Below are positions 1 through 5,591 of a DNA stretch of 7,250 nucleotides, one piece after another. Position 1 is the stretch's first letter. Each line of letters opens with the position of its first letter. Origin of the DNA: an uncultured Nitrosopumilaceae archaeon (GTDB taxonomy: Archaea; Thermoproteota; Nitrososphaeria; Nitrososphaerales; Nitrosopumilaceae); contig CALFHG010000229.1 in the NCBI GenBank assembly GCA_937875805.1, forward strand, positions 1 through 7,250. Direction: 5' to 3'. A model generated the notes under the pieces. It did not search any database. It saw only the letters and a program-made list of their open reading frames with translations, and was not told where the DNA came from. The position numbers and the translations under genes are program-made.

Positions 1-39
1 ATGATAACAATTAACTAGCACTAAATATCATAAATCAAC

Positions 40-132
40 ATGCCAGAGAGAAAAAAGAATAAACATATGAGACACGCTGATCAACGGGCTGATACACGTA
101 AAAAAAAGAAAGCCGGTAAACCACGTTCCTGA
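40..132 (+). CDS. Small very basic peptide (30 aa), hypothetical
   Basis: An ATG-to-TGA reading frame encodes 30 residues, starting MPERKKNKHMRH and ending KKKKAGKPRS. Thirteen residues are Lys or Arg, two are His and only three are acidic, so the peptide carries a strong positive charge. Such composition suits binding to RNA or the ribosome, but I do not recognise a family and this is inference from composition only. Stops lie in frame just upstream (16-18, 22-24, 31-33), so this is not the tail of a longer protein. Its codons (CGT, CGG, GGC, GCC) look more GC-rich than those of the neighbours, which argues against a random frame. A shorter start exists at ATG 67. No Shine-Dalgarno is visible, which is compatible with leaderless expression. 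It ends 42 bp before the next gene and shares its frame. Confidence 0.5.
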   Translation: MPERKKNKHMRHADQRADTRKKKKAGKPRS

Positions 133-163
133 TCGAATCAACCTTTTTACATTCAGAATTGTC

Positions 164-170
164 GAGGGAT
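164..170 (+). promoter_or_regulatory. Shine-Dalgarno-like GAGGGAT before the TTG start at 175
   Basis: The purine-rich stretch GAGGGAT ends 4 bases before the TTG at 175 and is the main support for that start over the internal ATG at 247. A weak T-rich TATA-like stretch (144-151) lies about 28 bp upstream of the same codon, so a nearly leaderless transcript is also possible. Confidence 0.35.
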
Positions 171-174
171 ACTA

Positions 175-882
175 TTGGATCCTCTAGTACGTTTGAAAGA
201 TTCACATTCTAAGGGAATTATTCCTGATGATGTCTTTGATTTAACTATGAAAAGATTCCCTCTTGTTATTGAAGGAATTAATAGAATTGAAAAAGCATCT
301 GGAATTGGATATCCTATAGCATATGTTGAACCTTCACTCATTATTTCATCCCCTAATCCTAATTCCTATGAATTTGGAATTTTATTTGCAAGAACAATCC
401 CTGTGATGTTTGAAGAAAAATTCCAAGTTGTTATTCAAATTTCAGCACCATTGATTGCTTATGGTCTTAAAGGCACAATTCATGCAATTTTGGCTCATGA
501 GTTTTTACATTTCTTGGATTTGATGAGAAAAATCTCAAAAATGGAGTTACTGTCTGATGAAATCTCTGGAAATTTGTTTGAAAATATTTACAGTGATGAA
601 ACTAGGTTGTTTGAACCTCGGGTTGTCTTTAAAGATCGTACATTGCTAAATCATATTACAAAAAAATTCCCTGCAGGATTTAGAGATTTTAAGCTTGAAG
701 ATAAGGTGATGAAATTTTGGGCTGACAAAAATCTCCCAAAGACAAACATTTCATTAGATGCCAACACCGTAAAACTATCTATAGAATCTCTTTCTAAAAT
801 TAAACTTGATCCTGCATTTATTTCAAAAATGGAATTATTAGAAGAAAAAAGCTCAAAAATTCATAAAAAAAGACTTTATTAG
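175..882 (+). CDS. HEFLH-motif putative zinc metallopeptidase, function unknown
   Basis: This 235-residue protein has a classic HExxH zincin signature, HEFLH, at residues 108-112 within a hydrophobic helix-like segment (TIHAILAHEFLHFLDL). The two His would bind zinc and Glu109 would activate water. A third ligand is not certain; Glu129 or Glu142 in the conserved-looking stretch SDETRLFEPR (140-149) are candidates, the latter at the spacing seen in gluzincins. There is no signal peptide or membrane segment, so it is probably cytoplasmic. The C-terminal third is rich in Lys and Glu and looks helical. I cannot place it in a named peptidase family. The TTG start is chosen because no ATG or GTG lies between the upstream in-frame TGA (130-132) and 175; the next ATG (247, residue 25) would remove a plausible N-terminus. 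It converges on the ribosomal operon with a 51-bp gap. Confidence 0.8.
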   Translation: MDPLVRLKDSHSKGIIPDDVFDLTMKRFPLVIEGINRIEKASGIGYPIAYVEPSLIISSPNPNSYEFGILFARTIPVMFEEKFQVVIQISAPLIAYGLKGTIHAILAHEFLHFLDLMRKISKMELLSDEISGNLFENIYSDETRLFEPRVVFKDRTLLNHITKKFPAGFRDFKLEDKVMKFWADKNLPKTNISLDANTVKLSIESLSKIKLDPAFISKMELLEEKSSKIHKKRLY

Positions 883-933
883 AAATTTGAAATTAATGAT
901 GAAATTTTATTGTAAATAATTTTAAAATATTTT
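883..933. terminator. AT-rich convergent spacer with T-runs, probable archaeal terminators
   Basis: This 51-bp spacer separates the stops of the convergent HEFLH gene and eS31. It holds T-rich runs on the plus strand (about 905-910 and 930-935, continuing in the eS31 end). Minus-strand transcripts would meet a T-run opposite the A-run at about 864-871, inside the end of the neighbouring gene. Archaeal termination commonly uses oligo-T without a hairpin; no strong hairpin is seen here. Confidence 0.4.
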
Positions 934-1119
934 TTATTGTTTGAATTCTGTTAAACCACACTTACCGCATGTGTTTCTATCTTTGTGTTCTGCCATGAAG
1001 GTTCCTTTACCACATCTAGAACATATTTTTTTAGTTCTTGATGTTTTATCACCCTCTATTTTGTAATATGTTGCAATATTTGGACTAGAACCTTTGTTGC
1101 CTTTTTTCTCTACAGGCAT
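934..1119 (-). CDS. rps27ae: Small-subunit ribosomal protein eS31 (S27ae)
   Basis: A 61-residue zinc-ribbon ribosomal protein of the 30S subunit. The signature is clear: YKIEGDKTSRTKKICSRCG followed by FMAEHKDRNTCGKCGLTEF, giving a zinc-binding Cys quartet at C33, C36, C51 and C54. Length and motif agree with archaeal S27ae, which, unlike many eukaryotic versions, is not made as a ubiquitin fusion; no ubiquitin-like domain precedes it here. The N-terminal 15 residues are basic and glycine/serine rich, as expected for an rRNA-contacting tail. Its ATG shares its A with the TAA stop of eS24 (one-base overlap), so the two are surely co-transcribed and probably translationally coupled. The eS24-eS31 order is a common archaeal arrangement. 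Confidence 0.96.
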   Translation of the reverse strand: MPVEKKGNKGSSPNIATYYKIEGDKTSRTKKICSRCGKGTFMAEHKDRNTCGKCGLTEFKQ

Positions 1120-1514
1120 TATTCAGTTTTCTCCTCTTTTTTGGTTTCTTCAGCTGGTGCTTCTACTGCTTCAGCTGGTGCTTCTACTGCTTCAGCTTCT
1201 TTTGCTGCAGTTTCAACTTCTGCAATTTTAGCTTTAGTTTTTTCTATTCTTGAAAATATTGTAGGGTTAATGTGTTTTTTAGCTAATACTTCATCATCAT
1301 AAACATAGAATGTTCCTGTTATGAGTGATTTACCGACTTGAGTTTTTAATCTCATTGGGATTACTACTTTGCCATCTAGTTTGAATTCTTTTGTAATCAT
1401 GTCTGCAGCTTCTAAACTTTTGAGCTTGCCTCCAAGACCTGCAAAATTACAAGTTAATTCCCTTCTGGATAGAAAGGCATTATTGACATCTGTAATTGTC
1501 TCAATTATGGACAT
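1119..1514 (-). CDS. rps24e: Small-subunit ribosomal protein eS24 (S24e) with acidic C-terminal repeat tail
   Basis: A 131-residue protein whose first ~95 residues fit S24e: the N-terminal NAFLSRRELTCNF resembles the family's NPLLKRRE strand, and KVVIPMRLKTQVGKSLITGTFYVYDDE (49-75) matches the 'vvi..i.t.fG...t.GyA.vYds' core. The protein belongs to the 30S body. After about residue 95 comes a low-complexity Ala/Glu/Lys tail containing two identical AEAVEAP heptads, encoded by a perfect 21-bp tandem repeat, and ending EETKKEEKTE. The core is typical in length; the acidic tail is an added feature and probably disordered. The ATG start at 1514 is supported by a TATA-like box about 27 bp upstream, implying a leaderless transcript. 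It is the first gene of a two-gene operon with eS31. Confidence 0.92.
   Translation of the reverse strand: MSIIETITDVNNAFLSRRELTCNFAGLGGKLKSLEAADMITKEFKLDGKVVIPMRLKTQVGKSLITGTFYVYDDEVLAKKHINPTIFSRIEKTKAKIAEVETAAKEAEAVEAPAEAVEAPAEETKKEEKTE
1149..1196 (-). repeat. 21-bp perfect tandem repeat (about 2.3 copies) inside eS24
   Basis: The 21-base unit beginning ttcagctggtgcttctac occurs at 1149-1169 and again without mismatch at 1170-1190; a third copy starts (ttcagc, 1191-1196) and then diverges. Read on the minus strand it encodes AEAVEAP heptads in the acidic tail of eS24. The unit length is a multiple of three, so copy-number change would keep the frame. Confidence 0.95.
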
Positions 1515-1537
1515 GTATCAAAAATCTCTAGATATTT

Positions 1538-1545
1538 CATATAAA
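1538..1545 (-). promoter_or_regulatory. TATA-like box of the eS24-eS31 operon
   Basis: On the minus strand TTTATATG is centred about 27 bp upstream of the eS24 ATG. That is the usual archaeal TATA-to-start-site distance, so transcription should begin at or within a few bases of the ATG (leaderless). Confidence 0.65.
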
Positions 1546-1569
1546 CCTTGATTGCAATTACAGAAGAAA

Positions 1570-1575
1570 TTTAAG
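1570..1575 (+). promoter_or_regulatory. TATA-like box for the DUF309 gene
   Basis: TTTAAG, within the A/T stretch aaatttaaga, is centred about 24 bp upstream of the GTG at 1597. It lies back to back with the eS24 promoter in the 82-bp divergent spacer. No convincing Shine-Dalgarno precedes the GTG. Confidence 0.45.
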
Positions 1576-1596
1576 AAAATCCCTCGGTAGTATCTT

Positions 1597-2157
1597 GTGG
1601 AACGATATTTACTGCATTTTAAAAATGAGAAATATTTGCCTCATAATTGTAGAGAACTGGCATACAAGGCAAGAGATCTTGTATCTGACATGAATGTTTC
1701 AGTAAGACTTGCTAGAGTTGCCACTAAATTTATTGAGTTTGATGTAGCTGCAGAAAAAGTAGATCTAGACCCACTCGTAGAAAAATTATCTCCTATTGGA
1801 GAAATTGATAATGTACGACATGTTGTTGAGGAGCATTTGGATAAAGACAAGGGACTTGAAGATGGAATATTTTATTTTAACAATGAACGATTTTGGGAAT
1901 GCCATGAAGCATTTGAAGGAGTATGGAATCAATGCTATGGGCGAGAAAAGGAACTTGTTCAGGGTATCATTCTAGTTGCTGTTGCATTTGCTCATGAACA
2001 AGAAAATGAAGAACGCATTGGTATTGGAATGTTGAAAAGAGCTTTAGACAAACTAGGTACATCACCTTCAATGTATCATTCAATTGATGTTGATAAAATT
2101 AGAAAAAATGCAGTTGATATGCAACAAGCAAGCAAACTAACTAGATTTGAGATTTAA
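1597..2157 (+). CDS. DUF309-domain protein with an N-terminal extra domain
   Basis: A 186-residue protein. Residues about 88-150 match the DUF309 family: a helical pair with the signature FNNERFWECHEAFEGVW (94-110) and then GREKELVQGIILVAVAFAHEQ (115-135), followed by a helix MLKRALDKL. The conserved His103-Glu104 and Trp110 are all present. The biochemical role of DUF309 is not established; the conserved His/Glu residues hint at metal or ligand binding. The first ~80 residues form a separate alpha/beta-looking region (RYLLHFKNEKYLP..., TKFIEFDVAAEK..., VEKLSPIGEIDN) that is not part of DUF309 and could be a small ferredoxin-like fold; this is inference from the strand/helix pattern. The GTG start is preceded by a TATA-like box. 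The 3' end overlaps the convergent phosphoglycerate mutase gene by 17 bp. Confidence 0.85.
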   Translation: MERYLLHFKNEKYLPHNCRELAYKARDLVSDMNVSVRLARVATKFIEFDVAAEKVDLDPLVEKLSPIGEIDNVRHVVEEHLDKDKGLEDGIFYFNNERFWECHEAFEGVWNQCYGREKELVQGIILVAVAFAHEQENEERIGIGMLKRALDKLGTSPSMYHSIDVDKIRKNAVDMQQASKLTRFEI

Positions 2158-3427
2158 TTAATTCAAGGGCTTTTTCAACAACATCTGCACCTTGGAGTAA
2201 TCCTATACTTCCTTTCTTTGCTTGTTCTTCAGTCATTCTAGTTGTTCCATCCTTTTTTATAAAATCGCCTGAAACTAGGACTGGAACTGGATCATCACTG
2301 TGGCCTTTGTTAATGCACGGGGTTGAATGATCTGCAGAAATTATTATTGCAACTTTACTTGAATCAATATTATCAACAAGTGTTTTGAAAAATCTTTGAT
2401 CAATTTCTTCAATGTTTTTCATCTTACCAATTGCATCCCCATCATGACCAAATTCATCTGGCCCTTTAAGGTGAACATAAATTGAATTTTGGGTTTCCAT
2501 GGCTTTTGCTGCAACTTTTGCTTTTTCTTCATAATCTGTTAATCCACCAGCTTCAAATGCTTTCATTTTTAGAACATCTGAAATTCCAAGTTCAACTGGC
2601 ATGTCAACTATACATGAAAAATTCATACCATATTTTTCGTTAATTGGAATCACGTCTGGATATTTGTTACCTGCATCTCTAAGTAAAATACAACTCAGTT
2701 GTTTTTTATTCTCACTTTGTCTTCTTTTGTTAATTTGACTATTTTTCATAATTTCAATTGATTTTTCTGAAAATTCATTTACTATATTTGCAGTAAATTT
2801 TGAATCTTCTGTATCTTCTAATGGTAAACATTTTTCAATTTTAAGAAAATCTCCTACGGCTTTTGCAACTCCCATGCCTCCAATATTGATGTAAGCTGGG
2901 TCTGTGTTTGTAATTCTTGAAGATAATTTTTGAGACTTTTTTCTAATTCTTACTGTTACTCTATGACCTATTGTTGGAGCTACTACAACTGATATGTCTG
3001 GAGATGATATTTTGATGTTTTCTACAATTTCTTTTGCAATTCCATCTGCATCTTCTTTTTCAATATGTCTTCCTGCTCTTCTATCAATAATCACATTTTC
3101 ATCATTTAATGTAGCATAATTTCCTCTGAGTGCCAAGTCCCCATCTCTAAAGTCTATTCCAACTCCTATTGCCTCAATTACGCCACGACCTACATAATCT
3201 GCATGTTTGAATTTGTATCCTAACATGTTGAAAACTGCAATGTCTGATTCTGGAGCAATTCCTTTTCCAACTGAAATTACTTCACCTATTGCTCCGTTTC
3301 TTGCTATTTTGTCTAATGTTGGTGTATTTGCTGCCTCCAATGGTGTTTTTCCATCTAAATCTGGATGTGGAAGATCACCCACCCCGTCTAAAAGAACATA
3401 GATCATGTGAATATCAGAATTATCCAA
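2141..3427 (-). CDS. apgM: 2,3-bisphosphoglycerate-independent phosphoglycerate mutase, archaeal type
   Basis: This 428-residue enzyme interconverts 3-phosphoglycerate and 2-phosphoglycerate in cytoplasmic glycolysis/gluconeogenesis, using two divalent metals and a phosphoserine intermediate. It belongs to the alkaline phosphatase superfamily. Visible landmarks: metal ligand Asp14 in LLDGVGD; nucleophile Ser61 in APESDIAVFNMLGY; GRGVIEAIG and RGNYATL (80-106) of the inserted phosphotransfer domain; metal-binding Asp324 and His328 in GPDEFGHDGD; Asp366-His367 in SADHSTPC; and His376 in KGHSDDPVPV. All key residues are intact and the length is normal for archaeal apgM. The longest start is TTG (3427); an ATG at 3406 (residue 8, MIYVLLDGVGD) would also leave the domain whole. 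An AGGGA stretch 6-10 bases before the TTG slightly favours it. In an autotrophic archaeon it would act mainly in the gluconeogenic direction. Confidence 0.95.
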   Translation of the reverse strand: MDNSDIHMIYVLLDGVGDLPHPDLDGKTPLEAANTPTLDKIARNGAIGEVISVGKGIAPESDIAVFNMLGYKFKHADYVGRGVIEAIGVGIDFRDGDLALRGNYATLNDENVIIDRRAGRHIEKEDADGIAKEIVENIKISSPDISVVVAPTIGHRVTVRIRKKSQKLSSRITNTDPAYINIGGMGVAKAVGDFLKIEKCLPLEDTEDSKFTANIVNEFSEKSIEIMKNSQINKRRQSENKKQLSCILLRDAGNKYPDVIPINEKYGMNFSCIVDMPVELGISDVLKMKAFEAGGLTDYEEKAKVAAKAMETQNSIYVHLKGPDEFGHDGDAIGKMKNIEEIDQRFFKTLVDNIDSSKVAIIISADHSTPCINKGHSDDPVPVLVSGDFIKKDGTTRMTEEQAKKGSIGLLQGADVVEKALELIKSQI

Positions 3428-3460
3428 AATATTCCCTGTTCATTCAAAATCTAATACTCT

Positions 3461-3470
3461 GTTTTAAATC
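3461..3470 (-). promoter_or_regulatory. TATA-like box for apgM
   Basis: On the minus strand gATTTAAAAC is centred about 38 bp upstream of the TTG at 3427. That predicts a start site near 3439 and a short leader of roughly 12 bases that would include the AGGGA stretch. This is the one promoter here that suggests a leadered rather than leaderless message. Confidence 0.45.
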
Positions 3471-3619
3471 TTGCAACAAAAGATGCGATCAAAACAAAGT
3501 TTGTTTTTATTATATTTTATTTTTAATTTTTTATTTCATTTGTTATTTGATGAACATGAGACTTTCTTATTTTTATGAAAAATTATTTTTAAAAATGATT
3601 TGTGCAGATTTTAGTAAAC

Positions 3620-3629
3620 GTTTTAACAT
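3620..3629 (+). promoter_or_regulatory. TATA-like box for the GalT-like gene
   Basis: The stretch gttttaacat is centred about 28 bp ahead of the ATG at 3653. This supports a leaderless transcript beginning at that ATG. It argues against the longer reading frame from GTG 3602, which would place this box inside the coding region. Confidence 0.5.
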
Positions 3630-3652
3630 ACATTTTACTTCAATTAACCATT

Positions 3653-4669
3653 ATGGGTGATATGCGTAAAGATTATGTTTCTGAACGTTTTATGATTGTC
3701 TCAAAAAAAGACGACAAAGTTATTGATCCAAAAAAATCCCCTTTTGCTCCTGGTAATGAAGCAATGACAAATCCGTCTGTTTTGTCTTTAGTTGAAAAAG
3801 AAGGTATGTTACAGCGTCTTCAAGACAATGATGATGATTATGTTAAAGGTTGGGCTATACGTGTTTTTGAAAGCAAAAATCCTATTGTTTCAATTGAGAC
3901 ACAAAATTCTTTTAGTGAGAAACCTTTCTACAGTGAACCAGCATATGGATACCATTACATTGTTGTTGCATCTCCAAATGAAAAAGATTCTTTTGCGACA
4001 ATTGATCCTGATCAATGGTCTAATGTCTTAGTTGTTGTTCAAGATAGATTACGATGGCTTTATACTCAAAAAGGTGTTACATATGTTTCGATTTTTGGTG
4101 ACCATGGAGATTTAGCAGGCAATACAAACCCTCACCCTCATTTGAATCTCTTAACTTTCTCTACAATTCCTCCTGTTATTGAAACAGAGGCTGAATCATC
4201 TCACAAAATTTCAAATGAAAAAGGAGTTTGTCCAATGTGTCAAACAGTAAATGAAGAAATTAGTGGTCCAAGACAGGTTCTTCAAACTGAAGGATTTATT
4301 GCATTTTGTCCCTGGGCGCCTTCATACCCATACGAATTCTGGATATCTCCCAAAAAACACACTACTAGTTTTTCAAAAATTACTCAAAAAGAAATCAATG
4401 ATTTGTCATTAATTTTAAGAGCAACACTTGGTGGTTTATCAAAAACTATCAAGAATGTTTCATACAATCTAGTTTTTCATCTTTCTCCAGAAAAGAAAAA
4501 CAGTCGACAAATTCATTGGCACATTGAAGTCTATCCTATTACAAAATCTTGGTCTGGATTAGAACGTGGGTATGGGATTTTCTTAAATGATGTATCTCCT
4601 GAACAGGCTGCCGAAAAGCTTGGAGCAGCTAGTAGAAAAGAATTAGCCACTTTAGTTGGCATTATATGA
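3653..4669 (+). CDS. GalT / ADP-glucose phosphorylase-like nucleotidyl transferase, HIT superfamily
   Basis: A 338-residue protein with two HIT-like halves, in the galactose-1-phosphate uridylyltransferase fold. First half: ERFMIVSKK, PFAPGNEAMT (30-39), KGWAIRVFESKNP, then the catalytic NPHPHLN with His161 and nucleophile His163. Second half: CPMC (193-196), GFIAFCPWAPSYPYEFWISPKKH ending at His236, and IHWHIEVYP with His288/His290. The ending (LERGYGIFLNDVSPEQAAEKL) matches archaeal relatives. Family members transfer a nucleotidyl group between sugar phosphates; the true substrate is unknown. Oddly, the N-terminal zinc site looks lost: the usual CPFCPGNE is SPFAPGNE (Ser29, Ala32), and the usual SPxH is SPNE (Glu110). 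The second site (C193, C196, H236, H288) is intact. The Gln two residues after the nucleophile is Asn165. The ATG at 3653 is preferred over GTG 3602 because of the TATA box; ATG 3662 is also possible. Confidence 0.85.
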   Translation: MGDMRKDYVSERFMIVSKKDDKVIDPKKSPFAPGNEAMTNPSVLSLVEKEGMLQRLQDNDDDYVKGWAIRVFESKNPIVSIETQNSFSEKPFYSEPAYGYHYIVVASPNEKDSFATIDPDQWSNVLVVVQDRLRWLYTQKGVTYVSIFGDHGDLAGNTNPHPHLNLLTFSTIPPVIETEAESSHKISNEKGVCPMCQTVNEEISGPRQVLQTEGFIAFCPWAPSYPYEFWISPKKHTTSFSKITQKEINDLSLILRATLGGLSKTIKNVSYNLVFHLSPEKKNSRQIHWHIEVYPITKSWSGLERGYGIFLNDVSPEQAAEKLGAASRKELATLVGII

Positions 4670-4681
4670 TTTTTTGAATGG

Positions 4682-4690
4682 TTTATTTAT
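4682..4690 (+). promoter_or_regulatory. TATA-like box for the membrane-protein gene
   Basis: TTTATTTAT is centred about 26 bp before the ATG at 4712, in the 42-bp gap after the GalT-like gene. It gives this gene its own probable leaderless promoter despite the close same-strand neighbour. Confidence 0.6.
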
Positions 4691-4711
4691 CAACTACAAT
4701 CTGTTAAAATT

Positions 4712-5152
4712 ATGGCAACTGAGAAATGGTCTGCAATTGGTAGTGTAGTTTTCTTTGCACTGTTTTCAGCATTATTGATTACTGTCTACGCCCAGATGAA
4801 TAATTTTCCTAAAGATGATGAATTTTTCAAAATATTTCAAGCAGATCCAAAAATATTCATGTTTATTTCCATTGGTGTTGGACCAGCTGGAATTTTAGCT
4901 GCAGTTGCCTTTATCATGTCAAAACAATATGGTTCAAAACAAATTGGTGGACTGATTATTGTGGGTGGAATAATTTTGTTTATAGGAATGTTTGTTTGTA
5001 ATTCACTAATTGGTGATATTCCTGAAAAATATATTACTAATATTGTAACATTTACACCTCTACTGTTTATGGTTTTGTCTGTTCCTGTAATAGTAGTTGG
5101 GGCTTATCTAACAAAACCAAAAAAGAGACGTCCAAAAAAAGAATACTTTTAG
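4712..5152 (+). CDS. Four-helix integral membrane protein, hypothetical
   Basis: A 146-residue hydrophobic protein with four predicted membrane segments at about 8-28, 48-70, 77-97 and 111-133. The short loop KQYGSK between helices 2 and 3 and the strongly basic C-terminus (KPKKRRPKKEYF) should be cytoplasmic by the positive-inside rule, so both ends face the cytoplasm. The loops 29-47 (with an acidic PKDDEFF) and 98-110 would lie outside. Glycine-rich stretches in helices 2 and 3 (GVGPAGILAA, GGLIIVGGIILFIG) suggest close helix packing. No transport, enzyme or cofactor motif is visible and I do not recognise a family. The TAG stop overlaps by 4 bp the end of the convergent GNAT gene. A TATA-like box 26 bp upstream supports the ATG start. 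Confidence 0.8.
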   Translation: MATEKWSAIGSVVFFALFSALLITVYAQMNNFPKDDEFFKIFQADPKIFMFISIGVGPAGILAAVAFIMSKQYGSKQIGGLIIVGGIILFIGMFVCNSLIGDIPEKYITNIVTFTPLLFMVLSVPVIVVGAYLTKPKKRRPKKEYF

Positions 5153-5586
5153 ATATTATCCAATCTTAATTCGTTAGCTACTTGTTTGAAGCCTAATTTT
5201 TCATAAAACGGTTTAACCTCATCTGTACAATCTAGAATTGTCTTGTAACAGCCACGTTTTTTTGCCATTTCAATAAGATAATTCATAATTTTTTCGCCTA
5301 TTTTTTGACCTTGAAATTCTTTATTGACTACCACATCTTCAATATGACCTACTAAGCCTCCATTATGGATGAATTTTGATTCTATGAGTAGTGTTGTAGA
5401 GCCTACAATTTTTCCGTCCATTTCTGCTACTGCTATAATGTGATCTGAATTGGAATTAATTTTTTCAAATATTGCATCAGCTTTTTCTTTATCAATACTG
5501 CTTGCTTCTTTTAATGAATCCAGAGATATTAGAAACCCATTCCATAGGTCTTCTTTTTTCAATTCCCTTATTAGCACTTTATTCAT
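5149..5586 (-). CDS. GNAT acetyltransferase resembling glucosamine-6-phosphate N-acetyltransferase (GNA1)
   Basis: A 145-residue single-domain GNAT protein. Its second half is strikingly like eukaryotic GNA1: GHIEDVVVNKEFQGQKIGEK (80-99), then RGCYKTILDCTDEVKPFYEKLGF (111-133), against the yeast pattern GHIEDIAV...QGQGLGK...GCYKIILDC...FYEKCGF. GNA1 acetylates glucosamine-6-phosphate with acetyl-CoA on the way to UDP-GlcNAc. The conserved GHIED, LDC and FYEK elements are present. One deviation is that the acetyl-CoA-binding loop reads QGQKIG rather than QGQGLG (Lys95 for Gly). The N-terminal half is the usual GNAT strand-helix-helix-strand region. It starts 5 bp after the stop of the nucleotidyltransferase gene and must be co-transcribed with it. 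Another small amine substrate is possible, since GNAT specificity is hard to read from sequence; the GNAT call itself is secure. Confidence 0.85.
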   Translation of the reverse strand: MNKVLIRELKKEDLWNGFLISLDSLKEASSIDKEKADAIFEKINSNSDHIIAVAEMDGKIVGSTTLLIESKFIHNGGLVGHIEDVVVNKEFQGQKIGEKIMNYLIEMAKKRGCYKTILDCTDEVKPFYEKLGFKQVANELRLDNI

Positions 5587-5591
5587 TTCTA

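Larger units (their letters stand above)
3428..3652. other. AT-rich divergent spacer between apgM and the GalT-like gene
   Basis: These 225 bases hold no convincing gene. The middle (about 3500-3600) is extremely T-rich on the plus strand. TATA-like boxes lie near each end, at 3461-3470 (minus, for apgM) and 3620-3629 (plus, for the GalT-like gene). A 36-codon frame (3550-3660) is open but looks random and runs through the likely promoter. I see no tRNA, riboswitch or strong hairpin. Confidence 0.6.

Noticed and set aside
61..120. Structured RNA suggested by the repeated gctgat words around tgatcaacgggctgat
   Set aside because: The words are direct rather than inverted repeats and I cannot build a convincing stem; the coding explanation is better.
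1149..1196. CRISPR-like or mobile repeat
   Set aside because: The repeat units are directly abutting with no spacers and lie in frame within eS24, so this is a coding tandem repeat.
3428..3600. Replication origin in the AT-rich spacer
   Set aside because: No origin-recognition-box-like repeats or cdc6/orc1 gene are visible; AT-richness alone is ordinary in this genome.
3602..3652. N-terminal extension of the GalT-like protein from GTG 3602
   Set aside because: The 17 extra residues have no family counterpart and would place a well-spaced TATA-like box inside the coding region; ATG 3653 fits better.
3550..3660. 36-codon plus-strand frame in the apgM/GalT-like spacer (MNMRLSYFYEK...)
   Set aside because: It lies in low-complexity T-rich DNA, runs through the likely TATA box and overlaps the next start in another frame; composition looks random.
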